DNA of 64,000 bases from Bradyrhizobium sp. CSS354 (GTDB taxonomy: Bacteria; Pseudomonadota; Alphaproteobacteria; Rhizobiales; Xanthobacteraceae). Made by a program: the position numbers and the translations under genes. Below, piece after piece: positions 1-8,603 of the stretch. The stretch spans positions 558,001 to 622,000 of the forward strand of contig NZ_JAACFU010000003.1 of the NCBI RefSeq assembly GCF_029051725.1, given 5' to 3'. Position 1 is the first letter of the stretch, and each line of letters starts with the position of its first letter. The notes beneath the pieces are model-generated. The model worked only from the letters and a program-made list of their open reading frames with translations, did no database searches and was not told the DNA's origin.

Positions 1-212
1 GTTGTGCATCATGCCATACGGATAGCTTTGCCGGCACCAAGGCCGTCGCACGGCTCGCGGGCCAGCGCGAGGAATACCTGGTCAAGGCGCTGCACGACTA
101 CAAGAGCAGCCAGCGCGTCGGCGGCGGAGGCGCGGCGATGGCCGATGTCGCCTATCACATGAGCGATGAGGAAATCACCGCCGTCTCGCACTATCTCGCG
201 TATTTCAAATAG
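1..212 (+). CDS. Class I cytochrome c, C-terminal part (truncated by window edge)
   Basis: The open frame starts at base 3, has no start codon in the window and runs to a TAG at 210-212, giving 69 residues. The first five residues are CASCH, a CxxCH covalent haem c site. A Met-containing stretch (AMADVAYHM) follows about 45 residues later and can supply the axial Met ligand. The tail, ending in a short helix (EITAVSHYLAYFK), is typical of small periplasmic class I cytochromes c. It should carry electrons in the periplasm; the partner is not visible. Only the C-terminal domain is seen, so a second haem domain upstream cannot be excluded. Confidence 0.85.
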   Translation, partial: CASCHTDSFAGTKAVARLAGQREEYLVKALHDYKSSQRVGGGGAAMADVAYHMSDEEITAVSHYLAYFK

Positions 213-237
213 CGCGCGATGTAGCTGCAAACCCACT

Positions 238-382
238 GTCGTCCCGGAGAAGCGAAGCGCAGATCCGGGACCCATAACCACAGGGAGTGGTTTGGCGAAG
301 ACTCGTCGTGACCAGCTCGGTTCATAACCACGGCCTGTGGTTATGGATCCCGGGCTCGCGTTATGCGCGCCCGGGGATGACG
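238..382. repeat. Palindromic intergenic element, GTCGTCCCGG class
   Basis: It begins GTCGTCCCGG and ends CCCGGGGATGACG. Inside lies a further inverted pair, CCATAACCACAGG and CCTGTGGTTATGG. It fills the gap between the cytochrome c and panE genes, which converge here, so it could also act as a transcription stop. Its ends match the elements at 1346, 8441, 36525 and 58054. Confidence 0.7.
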
Positions 383-396
383 ATCGAGCGAGGGGC

Positions 397-1320
397 CTAC
401 CCCGCCCGCTGCTTCTCATACGCCTTCAGATGCGTGTAGGCGATGCGCAGCTTCGGCACCGGCACCTTGGCGGCATCGGCGCGGGCGATGAGATCGCCGA
501 TGACGTGATCGGCCTCGACCGGCAGACCTGCCTTGACGTCGCGGAACATCGAGGCCGTCATCGGTGAACCCTCGGTGGTGAGGTTGCCCTTCACGCGCTC
601 GAAGAACGGCCCGCCCGGCGCGTAGCCCGACGCTGCGGCGATTGCGCTGGTCTCGTCCAGCATGCCGAGCAGGAAATCCCTGCCGCCGGGAGCGGCGAGG
701 ATGTTGCCGACAGAGGTGCGCATCAGGCTGGTGGACGCCGCCAGCGAGGACAGGAACACCCACTTCTCCCACATGTCCTGCATGATGTTCTGGCTGGCGG
801 TGGCCCCAACGATGCCGCTCTTGAAGGCCTCGTCGATCGCCTTGACGCGATCCGACAGCTTGCCGTCGCGCTCGCCGTAATTGATCGACTGCATCGGCTG
901 GAGTTGCACCACCTCGCGCTTCTCGTTGAGCGTCGCGGCGATGGCGCAGAGGCCACCGAGCACGCGCTCCTTGCCGAACTTGCTGTCGAGGATGTCCAGA
1001 TGCTTCATGCCGTTGAGCATCGGGATGATCGCGGTATTCGGCCCGACTGCTGCCGCGAACGACTTGATGGCGTCATCGAGGTCGAAGGCCTTGCAGCTGA
1101 GCAGCACGACCTCGAACTTTTCCTTGAGCGCGTCGGCCTGAACCGTCGGCGGATTCTTCAAGGTCACGTCGCCGTTCGGGCTCTTGATGACGAGACCAGC
1201 GCTCGTAAGCTCGCTGGCGCGCCGCGGCCGGACCAGGAAGGTGACGTCGCGGCCGGCCTGCAACAGCCTGCCACCAAAATAGCCGCCGATGGCGCCAGCG
1301 CCGACCACGAGGATACGCAT
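397..1320 (-). CDS. panE: 2-dehydropantoate 2-reductase (PanE/ApbA family)
   Basis: The 307-residue protein begins with a Rossmann NADP-binding motif (GAGAIGGYFGGRL, residues 7-19) and has the family's LNGM segment near residue 103 and a C-terminal ketopantoate reductase helical domain. It would reduce 2-dehydropantoate to pantoate with NADPH in coenzyme A synthesis. ApbA-family paralogues are common in rhizobia and some act on other substrates, so the panE symbol is provisional. The ATG at 1320 has an AAGGA-type ribosome site about 7 bases upstream. The gene stands alone between two palindromic elements, with no pan genes beside it. Confidence 0.8.
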   Translation of the reverse strand: MRILVVGAGAIGGYFGGRLLQAGRDVTFLVRPRRASELTSAGLVIKSPNGDVTLKNPPTVQADALKEKFEVVLLSCKAFDLDDAIKSFAAAVGPNTAIIPMLNGMKHLDILDSKFGKERVLGGLCAIAATLNEKREVVQLQPMQSINYGERDGKLSDRVKAIDEAFKSGIVGATASQNIMQDMWEKWVFLSSLAASTSLMRTSVGNILAAPGGRDFLLGMLDETSAIAAASGYAPGGPFFERVKGNLTTEGSPMTASMFRDVKAGLPVEADHVIGDLIARADAAKVPVPKLRIAYTHLKAYEKQRAG

Positions 1321-1345
1321 GGGATTGTCCTTGTTGTTTCTTGCC

Positions 1346-1467
1346 GTCGTCCTGGCGAAAGGCCAGGACCCATTACCCCGACTGCATGTTGTCGGGCAAG
1401 TTGAAGCCCCAGCTCGTCCCAGCCATAGCCTTCGGTGGCTATGGGTCCTGGCCTTCGCCAGGACGAC
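1346..1467. repeat. Palindromic intergenic element, GTCGTCCTGG class
   Basis: The left arm GTCGTCCTGGCGAAAGGCC is matched by the right arm GGCCTTCGCCAGGACGAC, with CCAT/ATGG continuing the symmetry. It lies between panE and the isomerase gene. Its arms are nearly identical to those of the element at 58054. Confidence 0.8.
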
Positions 1468-1505
1468 ATCGGAGATGATGGCTCGATTTGTCCATCATAC
1501 GAAAA

Positions 1506-2120
1506 TCACTTCCCCGACACCATCTCCTCGACCTCGCGCAACTGCTCCTTGCCGAAGAACATCTCGTTGCCGACGAAGAAGGTCGGCGAGCCGAACGCGC
1601 CGCGCGCGACTGCCTCTTCGGTGTTCTTGATCAGTCTGCCCTTCACCTCGGGTTCCCCGGCGCGGGTGAACAGTTTTTGCGCGTCGAGGCCGGAGGACGC
1701 CAGCGCCTTCGCCGCGATTTCCGGATCGTCCATCTTCTTCGGCTCGCGCCACATGTGGTGGAAGGCGGCCTCGACATATGTCTCGAACACGCCCTCGAGC
1801 TGGGCCGCGATCGCCGCGCGCATCAGGTTCAGCGTGTTGACCGGGAAGAACGGATTCATGACGTAGGGCTGAACCTCGAAGCGCTTGACGAAGCGCTCGG
1901 TCTCGACCGTGTGGAATTCGCGCTTGTTCTTGATACCGGCGAACGTCTCGGCCGGCGACTTGTTGTTGGTCGACTTGAAGATGCCGCCGAGCAGGATTGG
2001 CACGTACTCGAACTTGACGCCGATGCGCTGCTCGATGGCGGGGATCGCGAGATGACTGAGATAGGCGTTCGGGCTGCCGAAATCGAACAGGAATTGCGGG
2101 GCTGTGCGGGTCAAAATCAT
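1506..2120 (-). CDS. 2-hydroxychromene-2-carboxylate isomerase family (DsbA-like / GST kappa fold)
   Basis: 204 residues of the HCCA isomerase (NahD-like) branch of the thioredoxin fold. The N-terminal FLFDFGSPNAYL motif (residues 11-22) carries the conserved Ser that replaces the DsbA cysteine and binds glutathione. Family members isomerise 2-hydroxychromene-2-carboxylate during naphthalene-type degradation, but no aromatic pathway genes are nearby, so the substrate is unknown. The start is uncertain: a strong GGGAGG directly touches the ATG at 2120, which is too close, whereas an in-frame TTG two codons later (2114) has normal spacing. Confidence 0.85.
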   Translation of the reverse strand: MILTRTAPQFLFDFGSPNAYLSHLAIPAIEQRIGVKFEYVPILLGGIFKSTNNKSPAETFAGIKNKREFHTVETERFVKRFEVQPYVMNPFFPVNTLNLMRAAIAAQLEGVFETYVEAAFHHMWREPKKMDDPEIAAKALASSGLDAQKLFTRAGEPEVKGRLIKNTEEAVARGAFGSPTFFVGNEMFFGKEQLREVEEMVSGK

Positions 2121-2213
2121 CCTCCCTGACGTCGCTTTTTCGCATTGTGGCGCAGCGCGCGCCGCGGGTCCACCTTTTAATGACGGTCATAATCTCTTGA
2201 TGATGTCGTCAGG

Positions 2214-3545
2214 TCAGACGCCGGATTGTTCGCTTGCGCCACACCAGAAGGTAATAAGGAACATGGAGCAGAACACGATCGGATAGGCGGCCCACACACC
2301 CTCAAGGCCGATCGTGCGGCTCAGGATCACCGCGGACGGCAGCTCGATTGCACCAATGGCGAAGATAGCGAGCAGCATTGGCGTCAGTGCCACGCCCGCA
2401 GCGCGCATCGCCCCGGAAAACACCGTCGCCAGGCCGAACGGCACCGAGCTCCACAGTGCGATGTTGAGCAAGTTCTTCGCCAGATCAAGCACGGTGTCGT
2501 CAGTGATGAAGATACCGAGCACGGCGCGCGGCGCCAGATAGATCAGCGCTACCAGCCCGCCGGTCAGGACGATGTTGAACGCAAGTCCGGTGCGCACGAT
2601 GCCGTCGAGCCCCGCTCTGTCGCCGCGGCCGACCGCTTGGGCGCCGAGGATCGAGACCGCTATTGAAATCGACATCGCCGTGAACTGCGTGTAGCCCATC
2701 ACCTGGTTGACCGCGCCGTAGGCTGCGGTTGCGTTCGAGCCGAACCCGTTGACGAGGCCGAGCAGCACCAGCTCGGCGATCGCCATCACCACCATGCCGA
2801 TCGCGCTCGGCAGTCCAATGCCAAGGATTTGTCTCAGCACCGCACGATTGAGCCGCAGATGGCGCAGCAGTGCAGCGTCCGGTGCCAACGCATGTTTTCT
2901 TCGGAGCAGATAGGCCGCCAGCGCGACCAGCGTCAGCGCGTTCGCGATCGCCGCCGCCCAGGCCGGGCTGGTGATGCCGGCCGCCGGAAATCCGAACGAC
3001 CCGCGGATCAGCATCGGCGTCAGGATCAAGCCGATCGCGGTCGACAAGGCCAGCGCCAGCAGCGGCGTCAGCGCGTCGCCGACGCCGCGGATCATCGCCG
3101 TCATCAGCAGGAAGATGAAGCCGAGCGGCATGGTGAGCAGCATGATTCGGGCATAGGCGCTGGCCTGGTCGAGAATATCCGCAGGCGTTGCGAGCATGGT
3201 CATCAATTGGCGGCTGAAGATCCCGCCGATCAGTGCAATCGCAATCGAGAGCAGCAGGCCGATCGCGAGCGTCGTGCCCACGATGAGCTTGATCCGGCCC
3301 TGCTCGCCCGCACCATAGGCCTGGCCGATCAGCACCGTGGCGCCGGTGCTTAGCCCGATGACGAAGGCGAAGAGGAAGAAGAACACCGGAAAGAACGCCG
3401 AGACCGACGCGAGCGCGTCGACCCCGACCATCTGGCCGAGATAGACGTTACTGAGGGTGCCGAACAGCGATTGCAGCGCATCGCTCAGCATCAACGGCGC
3501 GAGGAAGCGCAGAAAACTTTTCCAGAGCGGCTTGGCGGCGGACAT
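2214..3545 (-). CDS. MATE family multidrug/toxin exporter
   Basis: 443 residues with about twelve hydrophobic segments in two internally similar halves, as in MATE (NorM/DinF-like) antiporters, and the typical N-terminal pattern of a loop rich in P, L and S (FLRFLAPLMLSDALQSLFGTL). It should export cationic drugs or metabolites from the inner membrane using an H+ or Na+ gradient. I chose the ATG at 3545, which has AAAGG about 8 bases upstream; an in-frame start at 3584 adds 13 unconserved residues. DUF2239 lies upstream on the same strand, 89 bases away, so cotranscription is possible. Confidence 0.9.
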   Translation of the reverse strand: MSAAKPLWKSFLRFLAPLMLSDALQSLFGTLSNVYLGQMVGVDALASVSAFFPVFFFLFAFVIGLSTGATVLIGQAYGAGEQGRIKLIVGTTLAIGLLLSIAIALIGGIFSRQLMTMLATPADILDQASAYARIMLLTMPLGFIFLLMTAMIRGVGDALTPLLALALSTAIGLILTPMLIRGSFGFPAAGITSPAWAAAIANALTLVALAAYLLRRKHALAPDAALLRHLRLNRAVLRQILGIGLPSAIGMVVMAIAELVLLGLVNGFGSNATAAYGAVNQVMGYTQFTAMSISIAVSILGAQAVGRGDRAGLDGIVRTGLAFNIVLTGGLVALIYLAPRAVLGIFITDDTVLDLAKNLLNIALWSSVPFGLATVFSGAMRAAGVALTPMLLAIFAIGAIELPSAVILSRTIGLEGVWAAYPIVFCSMFLITFWCGASEQSGV

Positions 3546-3634
3546 GGATTGGCCTTTCGTCAGGGCGTGCGGAACCGTCGCCACGCAAAGTGCGCGCGGC
3601 GCGGTCGTCGATGGGGTTGTGAGAAGGCGCGCGC

Positions 3635-4231
3635 CTAAGCGCGGTCGCTATAGGCGAGCTTGACGATGTGGTCGCGGATGTCGACGGGCCAATCTGCGAT
3701 CAGTCCGGTGAAACGCCGCCGGTCGTCCGCAAACAACGCGCGCGATGCTTCCTCAAACTGCGGCAGATTGCCGGCCATCGTCGACATGAAGTGATAGGCG
3801 GCATCGCGCGCCTGCCGCTCGCGGTCCTTGTCGCCGCTGGCGCGCCGCGCCTCTTCGACAAGTTTCCGCAGCGCCACCGAAGCGCCGCCTGCTTGCGCGC
3901 TGAGCCACTCCCAGTGCCGCGGCAGCAGCGTCACCTCACGCGCGACCACGCCGAGCTTCGGCCGGCCGCGGCCGCGCGGTTCGCTCGGCGATGGAGTGTC
4001 CTCAACCGGGGGCGGGACAAGCTTCGCCAGCCGCGCCAGCACCTCGCGGTCTCCGCCGCGCAGATCGAAGTCGATCGATCGGCCCGTGCCATCCTCGAAG
4101 ATGATGATGGGCTCGTCGGGCCGCTCCGCCATCCGCTTGATGACCAGCGCGACCTCTCCTGCCGGCCCGGAGACCAGACGGCGGTGACCCTGAAAGGCGG
4201 TGAAAGTCTTCTGCATTGGAATCATTGCCAT
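3635..4231 (-). CDS. DUF2239 family protein
   Basis: 198 residues. The N-terminal pattern (TFTAFQGHRRLVSGP), the IIIFEDGTGRSIDFDLRG strand and the later GRGRPKLGVVAREVTLLPRHW segment are typical of DUF2239, whose function is unknown. The Arg/Lys-rich GRGRPKLG stretch resembles an AT-hook-like basic patch, and the C-terminal half is helical. Three Met codons cluster at 4231, 4225 and 4216 without a clear ribosome site; family alignment favours a start at or near 4216. Two palindromes of the form TACCCGGGTA lie 24 to 60 bases upstream, which suggests tight transcriptional control. Confidence 0.8.
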   Translation of the reverse strand: MAMIPMQKTFTAFQGHRRLVSGPAGEVALVIKRMAERPDEPIIIFEDGTGRSIDFDLRGGDREVLARLAKLVPPPVEDTPSPSEPRGRGRPKLGVVAREVTLLPRHWEWLSAQAGGASVALRKLVEEARRASGDKDRERQARDAAYHFMSTMAGNLPQFEEASRALFADDRRRFTGLIADWPVDIRDHIVKLAYSDRA

Positions 4232-4254
4232 ATTGATCGTGCTGAGACTTTTAA

Positions 4255-4291
4255 TACCCGGGTAAATAGCTAAGGTCAATATACCCGGGTT
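4255..4291. promoter_or_regulatory. Paired TACCCGGGTA palindromes in the DUF2239/GST divergent promoter
   Basis: A perfect palindrome TACCCGGGTA (4255-4264) is followed by a near copy, ATACCCGGGTTA (4281-4292, perfect core ACCCGGGT). The centres are 27 bp apart. Both have AT-rich flanks (TTAA before, AAAT or AAAA after). The pair sits just upstream of the DUF2239 start and about 90 bases from the GST start. That arrangement suggests a dimeric repressor or activator site; the regulator is not identifiable from the window. Confidence 0.6.
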
Positions 4292-4382
4292 AAAATAACC
4301 GACCGGATGGCTCGACATTGCGTTCCCGGGCTGGCACGAACGCGCGGCTGATCGAACCATGCCTAGCCCCGGGGACCACGCG

Positions 4383-5048
4383 ATGCTGACCGTTCATCAC
4401 CTCAACAATTCGCGCTCGCAGCGCGTGCTGTGGCTGCTCGAGGAGTTCGGTGTGCCCTACGAGATCGTGCGCTATCAGCGCCAGCCGGACATGCGCGCGC
4501 CGAAGGAGCTCCGCGCCATCCATCCGCTCGGCAAGTCGCCCGTCATCACCGACAACGGCAACACCATCGCCGAATCCGGCGCGATCATCGAATATCTCAT
4601 CGCCACCTATGGCAACGGCCGGCTGGTCCCGCCGCCGAACACGCCCGAGCGGCTGCGCTTCACCTATTGGCTGCACTATGCGGAAGGCTCGGCGATGCAG
4701 CCGCTGCTGCTCAAACTGCTGTTCACGCTGATGCCGAAGCGCGCGCCAGCGTTGCTCCGCCCCCTGGTGCGCAAGGTCTCGAACCAGGCGCTGACTGCTC
4801 TGGTCAATCCGCAGCTCAAGCAGCACATGGACTACTGGGAAGGCGAGCTCGGCAAGAGCGAGTGGTTCGCCGGTAACGAGTTCACCGCCGCCGACATCCA
4901 GATGAGCTTTCCGCTCGAGGCAGCCCAGGCGCGCGGCGGGCTCGAGCTCGGCCATCCCAAGGCGATGGCGTTCCTGGAGCGCATTCACGCGCGGCCGGCC
5001 TACGCGAGGGCGCTCGAGAAGGGCGGTCCGTATCAGGTGGGGCGCTAA
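4383..5048 (+). CDS. Glutathione S-transferase
   Basis: 221 residues with a thioredoxin-like N-terminal domain (LTVHHLNNSRSQRVLWLLEE, Ser in the SRSQR glutathione-binding turn; SPVITDNG cis-Pro segment; ESGAIIEYL glutathione gamma-Glu contact) and an all-helical C-terminal domain ending in a TAADIQMSF N-capping box. It should conjugate or reduce with glutathione in the cytosol. The ATG at 4383 has GGGGA about 7 bases upstream; an in-frame ATG at 4359 is less well placed. It is divergent from DUF2239 and may share its palindromic control region. Confidence 0.9.
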   Translation: MLTVHHLNNSRSQRVLWLLEEFGVPYEIVRYQRQPDMRAPKELRAIHPLGKSPVITDNGNTIAESGAIIEYLIATYGNGRLVPPPNTPERLRFTYWLHYAEGSAMQPLLLKLLFTLMPKRAPALLRPLVRKVSNQALTALVNPQLKQHMDYWEGELGKSEWFAGNEFTAADIQMSFPLEAAQARGGLELGHPKAMAFLERIHARPAYARALEKGGPYQVGR

Positions 5049-5199
5049 CTTCCTCACTGCGCGCTGCGCGACAGTGCTCGGCAGTCCGCATGCAATACGC
5101 GTCCGCGCGTCTCTGGCGGTTTCTCTGGCCTGGCGGTGGTAGCACGCGCGGCGGCCCGCGCAAGCCGGCCGCCGGCCTTCGCGCCATGCAAGGACAGAG

Positions 5200-6954
5200 T
5201 TACTGCCCCGCTGCTTCCGCACCCCGGGTACGCGGATCGGGCGCGCCGAGCGGACCGTTGGCGGTCACCGCGATCGAATTCGCCGATGTCTGCCCCATCG
5301 GCGTGACGATGAGATGATCCATCGCCTTCAGCTCGACCAGCACATTCTCAGGGAAGCCGCTCTCGACCCGGACCTCGTCGGGCAGCCATTGGTGATGCAG
5401 CCGCGGTGCGGCCACGGCTGCCGCGACGTCCATTTTGTAATCGAGGACGTTGACGATCACCTGGAGCACGGTCGAGATGATGCGGCTGCCGCCCGGCGAG
5501 CCCGTCACCAGCACCGGCTTGCCGTCCTTCAGGACGATGGTCGGCGACATCGAGGACAGCGGCCGCTTGCCCGGGCCGGGCAAATTGGCCTCGAAGCCGA
5601 CGAGGCCGTAGGCATTGGAAGCGCCGACCGCTGCGGTGAAATCGTCGAGCTCGTTGTTGAGCAGCACGCCGGTGCCGTCGGCGACTAGGCCGACGCCGTA
5701 ACTGAAGTTCAGCGTATAGGTGTTGCTGACGGCGTTGCCGCTGCCGTCAACGACGGAAAAATGCGTGGTGTTGCTGCCCTCATGCGGTGAGGCCGCGGTG
5801 GAAACGAGCTGTTTCGACGGAGTGGCGCGATCGGCGGAGATGGTTGCCCGCAGCTTGCCGGCGTAGTCCTTGGCGGTGAGCGTCCCGATCGGTGCGTTGA
5901 CGAACGCGGGATCGCCGAGATAGCGCGCCCGGTCCGCATAAGCGCGCTTCATGGCCTCGATCAGCAGATGCAGCGAGGCCGGCGATCCTTGCTTCAGATC
6001 AGCGAGCTGAAAACCTTCGAGGATATTGAGCGTCTCCACTAGCACCACGCCGCCCGACGACGGCAACGGCATCGACACGATGTCATAGCCGCGATAGGTG
6101 CCGCGCACCGGTGCACGGATGACCGCCTGATAGGATTTCAAATCGGCCGGCGTCATGATGCCGCCCGCGTCAGTCACGGCCTTGGCGAGTTTTTCCGCGA
6201 CCGGCCCCTCATAGAAACCGCGCGGGCCCTGTGCGGCAACAGCCGACAGCGTTTCGGCGAGATCGCTCTGCACCAGTCGGTCGCCTTCGCCGAGCGGTGT
6301 ACCATCAGGCCGCGAGAAGATCCTGGCCGACGAGGGCCAGCGCACCAGCCGCTTGTGCCACCCCGGCAGAGTGTCGACAATGTCGTCGCCGACGAGGAAG
6401 CCGTCGCGGGCGAGCGCGATCGCGGGCTCGAGCAGTTGCGCCAGCGTGAACCGGCCCGAGCCATATTTTTCCAGGGCCAGCGCAAGACCCGCGACGGTGC
6501 CGGGCACGCCGACGCCGAGCGCGGAATCCCGCGACTTCGCCGCATCGGGCTTGCCGTCGGCGCCGAGGAAAATCTGTGGCGTGGTCGCAGCCGGCGCGGT
6601 CTCGCGATAATCGATTGTGATGTCTTCGTTGCGCTCAGTGGAATGAATCACCATGAAGCCGCCGCCGCCGATATTGCCGGCGCGCGGATAGGTCACGGCC
6701 ATCGCAAAGCCGGTCGCGACCGCGGCGTCGACGGCATTGCCGCCCCGTCGCAGGATGTCGGCGCCGACCTGCGCAGAGATTTTCTCCTGCGCGACCACCA
6801 TGCCGTGCTCGGCGGGAACGGCACGCACCGTGTCGAGCGCCGGCGGCACATAGGCCCGCCGCGCATCCTGCGCGGTCGCGGTCGGAAGTCCAAACGCCAG
6901 AGTGGCAAGGAAGGCGAAAAATGTCCGCCGTGTCGAAAAAGACGACATCATCAA
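5200..6954 (-). CDS. ggt: Gamma-glutamyltransferase (Ntn hydrolase), periplasmic
   Basis: 584 residues, the usual length for the GGT proenzyme. A signal peptide covers about residues 1-29 (STRRTFFAFLATLAFGLPTATAQ). The autocatalytic cleavage and nucleophile site is visible as NTTHFSVVDG with Thr396 as the expected nucleophile, followed by the GSPGGSRII oxyanion region. The enzyme cleaves or transfers the gamma-glutamyl group of glutathione in the periplasm. It is divergent from the MFS gene at 7051. No frameshift is seen, and both the large and small subunit regions are complete. Confidence 0.93.
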   Translation of the reverse strand: MMMSSFSTRRTFFAFLATLAFGLPTATAQDARRAYVPPALDTVRAVPAEHGMVVAQEKISAQVGADILRRGGNAVDAAVATGFAMAVTYPRAGNIGGGGFMVIHSTERNEDITIDYRETAPAATTPQIFLGADGKPDAAKSRDSALGVGVPGTVAGLALALEKYGSGRFTLAQLLEPAIALARDGFLVGDDIVDTLPGWHKRLVRWPSSARIFSRPDGTPLGEGDRLVQSDLAETLSAVAAQGPRGFYEGPVAEKLAKAVTDAGGIMTPADLKSYQAVIRAPVRGTYRGYDIVSMPLPSSGGVVLVETLNILEGFQLADLKQGSPASLHLLIEAMKRAYADRARYLGDPAFVNAPIGTLTAKDYAGKLRATISADRATPSKQLVSTAASPHEGSNTTHFSVVDGSGNAVSNTYTLNFSYGVGLVADGTGVLLNNELDDFTAAVGASNAYGLVGFEANLPGPGKRPLSSMSPTIVLKDGKPVLVTGSPGGSRIISTVLQVIVNVLDYKMDVAAAVAAPRLHHQWLPDEVRVESGFPENVLVELKAMDHLIVTPMGQTSANSIAVTANGPLGAPDPRTRGAEAAGQ

Positions 6955-7050
6955 ACTTCCGCAATGGCCATGGGCAGTTCACATGCAGCGTTGCAATGCT
7001 ATACGGTTTGTTTCGACAGAGGCAAAACTGTTCGTGATGAGGATTGTGGA

Positions 7051-8439
7051 GTGACGACGATCGCCCCGGATGCGCGCATCGCCGGCGCGCAGCGGACCTA
7101 TCCGCAGCGCAGGGCCGTCGTCAGCTGGATCTTCTTCGACTGGGCGGCGCAGCCTTACTTCACGCTGATCACGACCTTCGTGTTCGCGCCGTATTTTGCC
7201 ACCGGCATTGCGCCGAATCCCGCCACCGGGCAATCGCTGTGGGGCTTTGCGATGGCTGCCGCGGGCCTCGCAATCGCGCTGATGTCGCCGGTGCTGGGGG
7301 CTATTGCCGATGCTTCGGGTCGCAGGAAGCCGTGGATCGCCGGATTCGGTGCCGTGTTGGTGCTGGCATCCTGCACGCTGTGGATCGGCAAGCCGGGCGA
7401 TCCCTCGATCATTCCGCCGCTGCTCACCGCGGTCGCGCTCGCCAGCGTCGGCGCGGAATTCGCCACTCTCTTCAACAATGCGATGATGCCCACGCTGGTG
7501 CCGCCGGAGCGTATCGGACGGCTGTCCGGCACCGGCTGGGCGACGGGATATGTCGGCGGCATCGTTAGCCTGATCATCGTGCTCGGCCTGCTCGCCGCGA
7601 ATCCCGAGACCGGCCGCACGCTGCTCGGCTTTACGCCGCTGTTCGGGCTCGATCCCGTCAGCCGTCAAGGCGACCGCGCCGCGGGACCGTTGACCGGGCT
7701 TTGGTTCATCATTTTCGTGACGCCGATGTTCCTGTTCACTCCGGACTATCCGGCGAAGCGTCCGGTGCGCGAGGCACTGCACGAAGGCCTGTCGGAGCTG
7801 AAGCAATCGATCAAGGGGCTGCCGCAGCAGAAATCGCTTGCCGCGTTTCTACTCGCCAACATGATCTACACCGACGGTCTGGTGTCGCTGTTTGCCTTCG
7901 GCGGCATCTATGCGGCTGGCACGTTCGGCTGGCACACGATCCAGATCGGCACCTTTGGCATCATGCTCGCGATCGCCGGCGCGTTTGGCGCGTGGTTTGG
8001 CGGTAAGCTGGACGATCGCTTCGGGCCGAAGCGCGTGATCGCCGGCAGCATGCTGGTCCTGCTGCTGGCGCTGGCGGCGATCCTGCTGGTCGACAAGGAT
8101 TCGATCTTCTTCATCAAGGTCGCGCCGCCCGCGCCCGGCGGTGCATTGTTTGCCGCTGCGTCGGAGCGCGCTTATCTGGTGCTTGGCTGCCTGATCGGTG
8201 CAGCCGGCGGTCCGCTGCAAGCGGCCTCACGCACGCTCCTGATCCGTCTCGCACCGAAGGACCGCATCGCGCAGTATTTCGGTCTGTTCGCACTGACGGG
8301 GAAAGTGACGTCCTTCATCGGCCCGCTCCTGATCGGCGTGATCACCGCGGTGACGGCGAGCCAGAAGGCCGGCATGGCCGTGCTGGTGGTGTTCTTCGTC
8401 GCGGGGCTGGCGCTGTTGATGCGGGTGCGGGAAAATTAG
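7051..8439 (+). CDS. MFS transporter, UMF1/Atg22-like
   Basis: About 462 residues with 11-12 membrane segments. The N-terminal SWIFFDWAAQPYFTLITTF motif is the hallmark of the UMF1 (vacuole effluxer Atg22-like) MFS family, and DASGRRKPW matches the MFS loop 2-3 motif. The substrate is unknown, although eukaryotic relatives export amino acids. I chose the GTG at 7051 because GAGG lies about 8 bases upstream and the protein then starts with a short cytoplasmic tail; the open frame itself extends hundreds of bases upstream across ggt on the other strand, which is a GC-rich artefact. Confidence 0.88.
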   Translation: MTTIAPDARIAGAQRTYPQRRAVVSWIFFDWAAQPYFTLITTFVFAPYFATGIAPNPATGQSLWGFAMAAAGLAIALMSPVLGAIADASGRRKPWIAGFGAVLVLASCTLWIGKPGDPSIIPPLLTAVALASVGAEFATLFNNAMMPTLVPPERIGRLSGTGWATGYVGGIVSLIIVLGLLAANPETGRTLLGFTPLFGLDPVSRQGDRAAGPLTGLWFIIFVTPMFLFTPDYPAKRPVREALHEGLSELKQSIKGLPQQKSLAAFLLANMIYTDGLVSLFAFGGIYAAGTFGWHTIQIGTFGIMLAIAGAFGAWFGGKLDDRFGPKRVIAGSMLVLLLALAAILLVDKDSIFFIKVAPPAPGGALFAAASERAYLVLGCLIGAAGGPLQAASRTLLIRLAPKDRIAQYFGLFALTGKVTSFIGPLLIGVITAVTASQKAGMAVLVVFFVAGLALLMRVREN

Positions 8440-8440
8440 T

Positions 8441-8576
8441 GTCGTCCCGGCCTAGTGCGCAATTGCGCACGGGGGCCGGGACCCATACCGCGTGATTTCT
8501 CGTTGCCGCGACGCGGCTAGTACCGCACACCAAACTACTTCCTGGGGCTATGGGTCCCGGCCTTCGCCGGGACGAC
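8441..8576. repeat. Palindromic intergenic element, GTCGTCCCGG class
   Basis: Left end GTCGTCCCGGCC and right end GGCCTTCGCCGGGACGAC flank about 100 bases. Inside is the perfect 16-bp palindrome GTGCGCAATTGCGCAC (8455-8470), which also occurs in the element at 63076. It occupies the gap between the convergent MFS and purH genes. Confidence 0.8.
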
Positions 8577-8603
8577 CCGTTGAGAGTTTAGTGCACGACA
8601 GAC

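Noticed and set aside
6355..7050. 230-codon extension of the MFS frame upstream of its start
   Set aside because: It runs antisense through ggt, is Arg/Gly-rich and unconserved, and GTG 7051 has a proper ribosome site.
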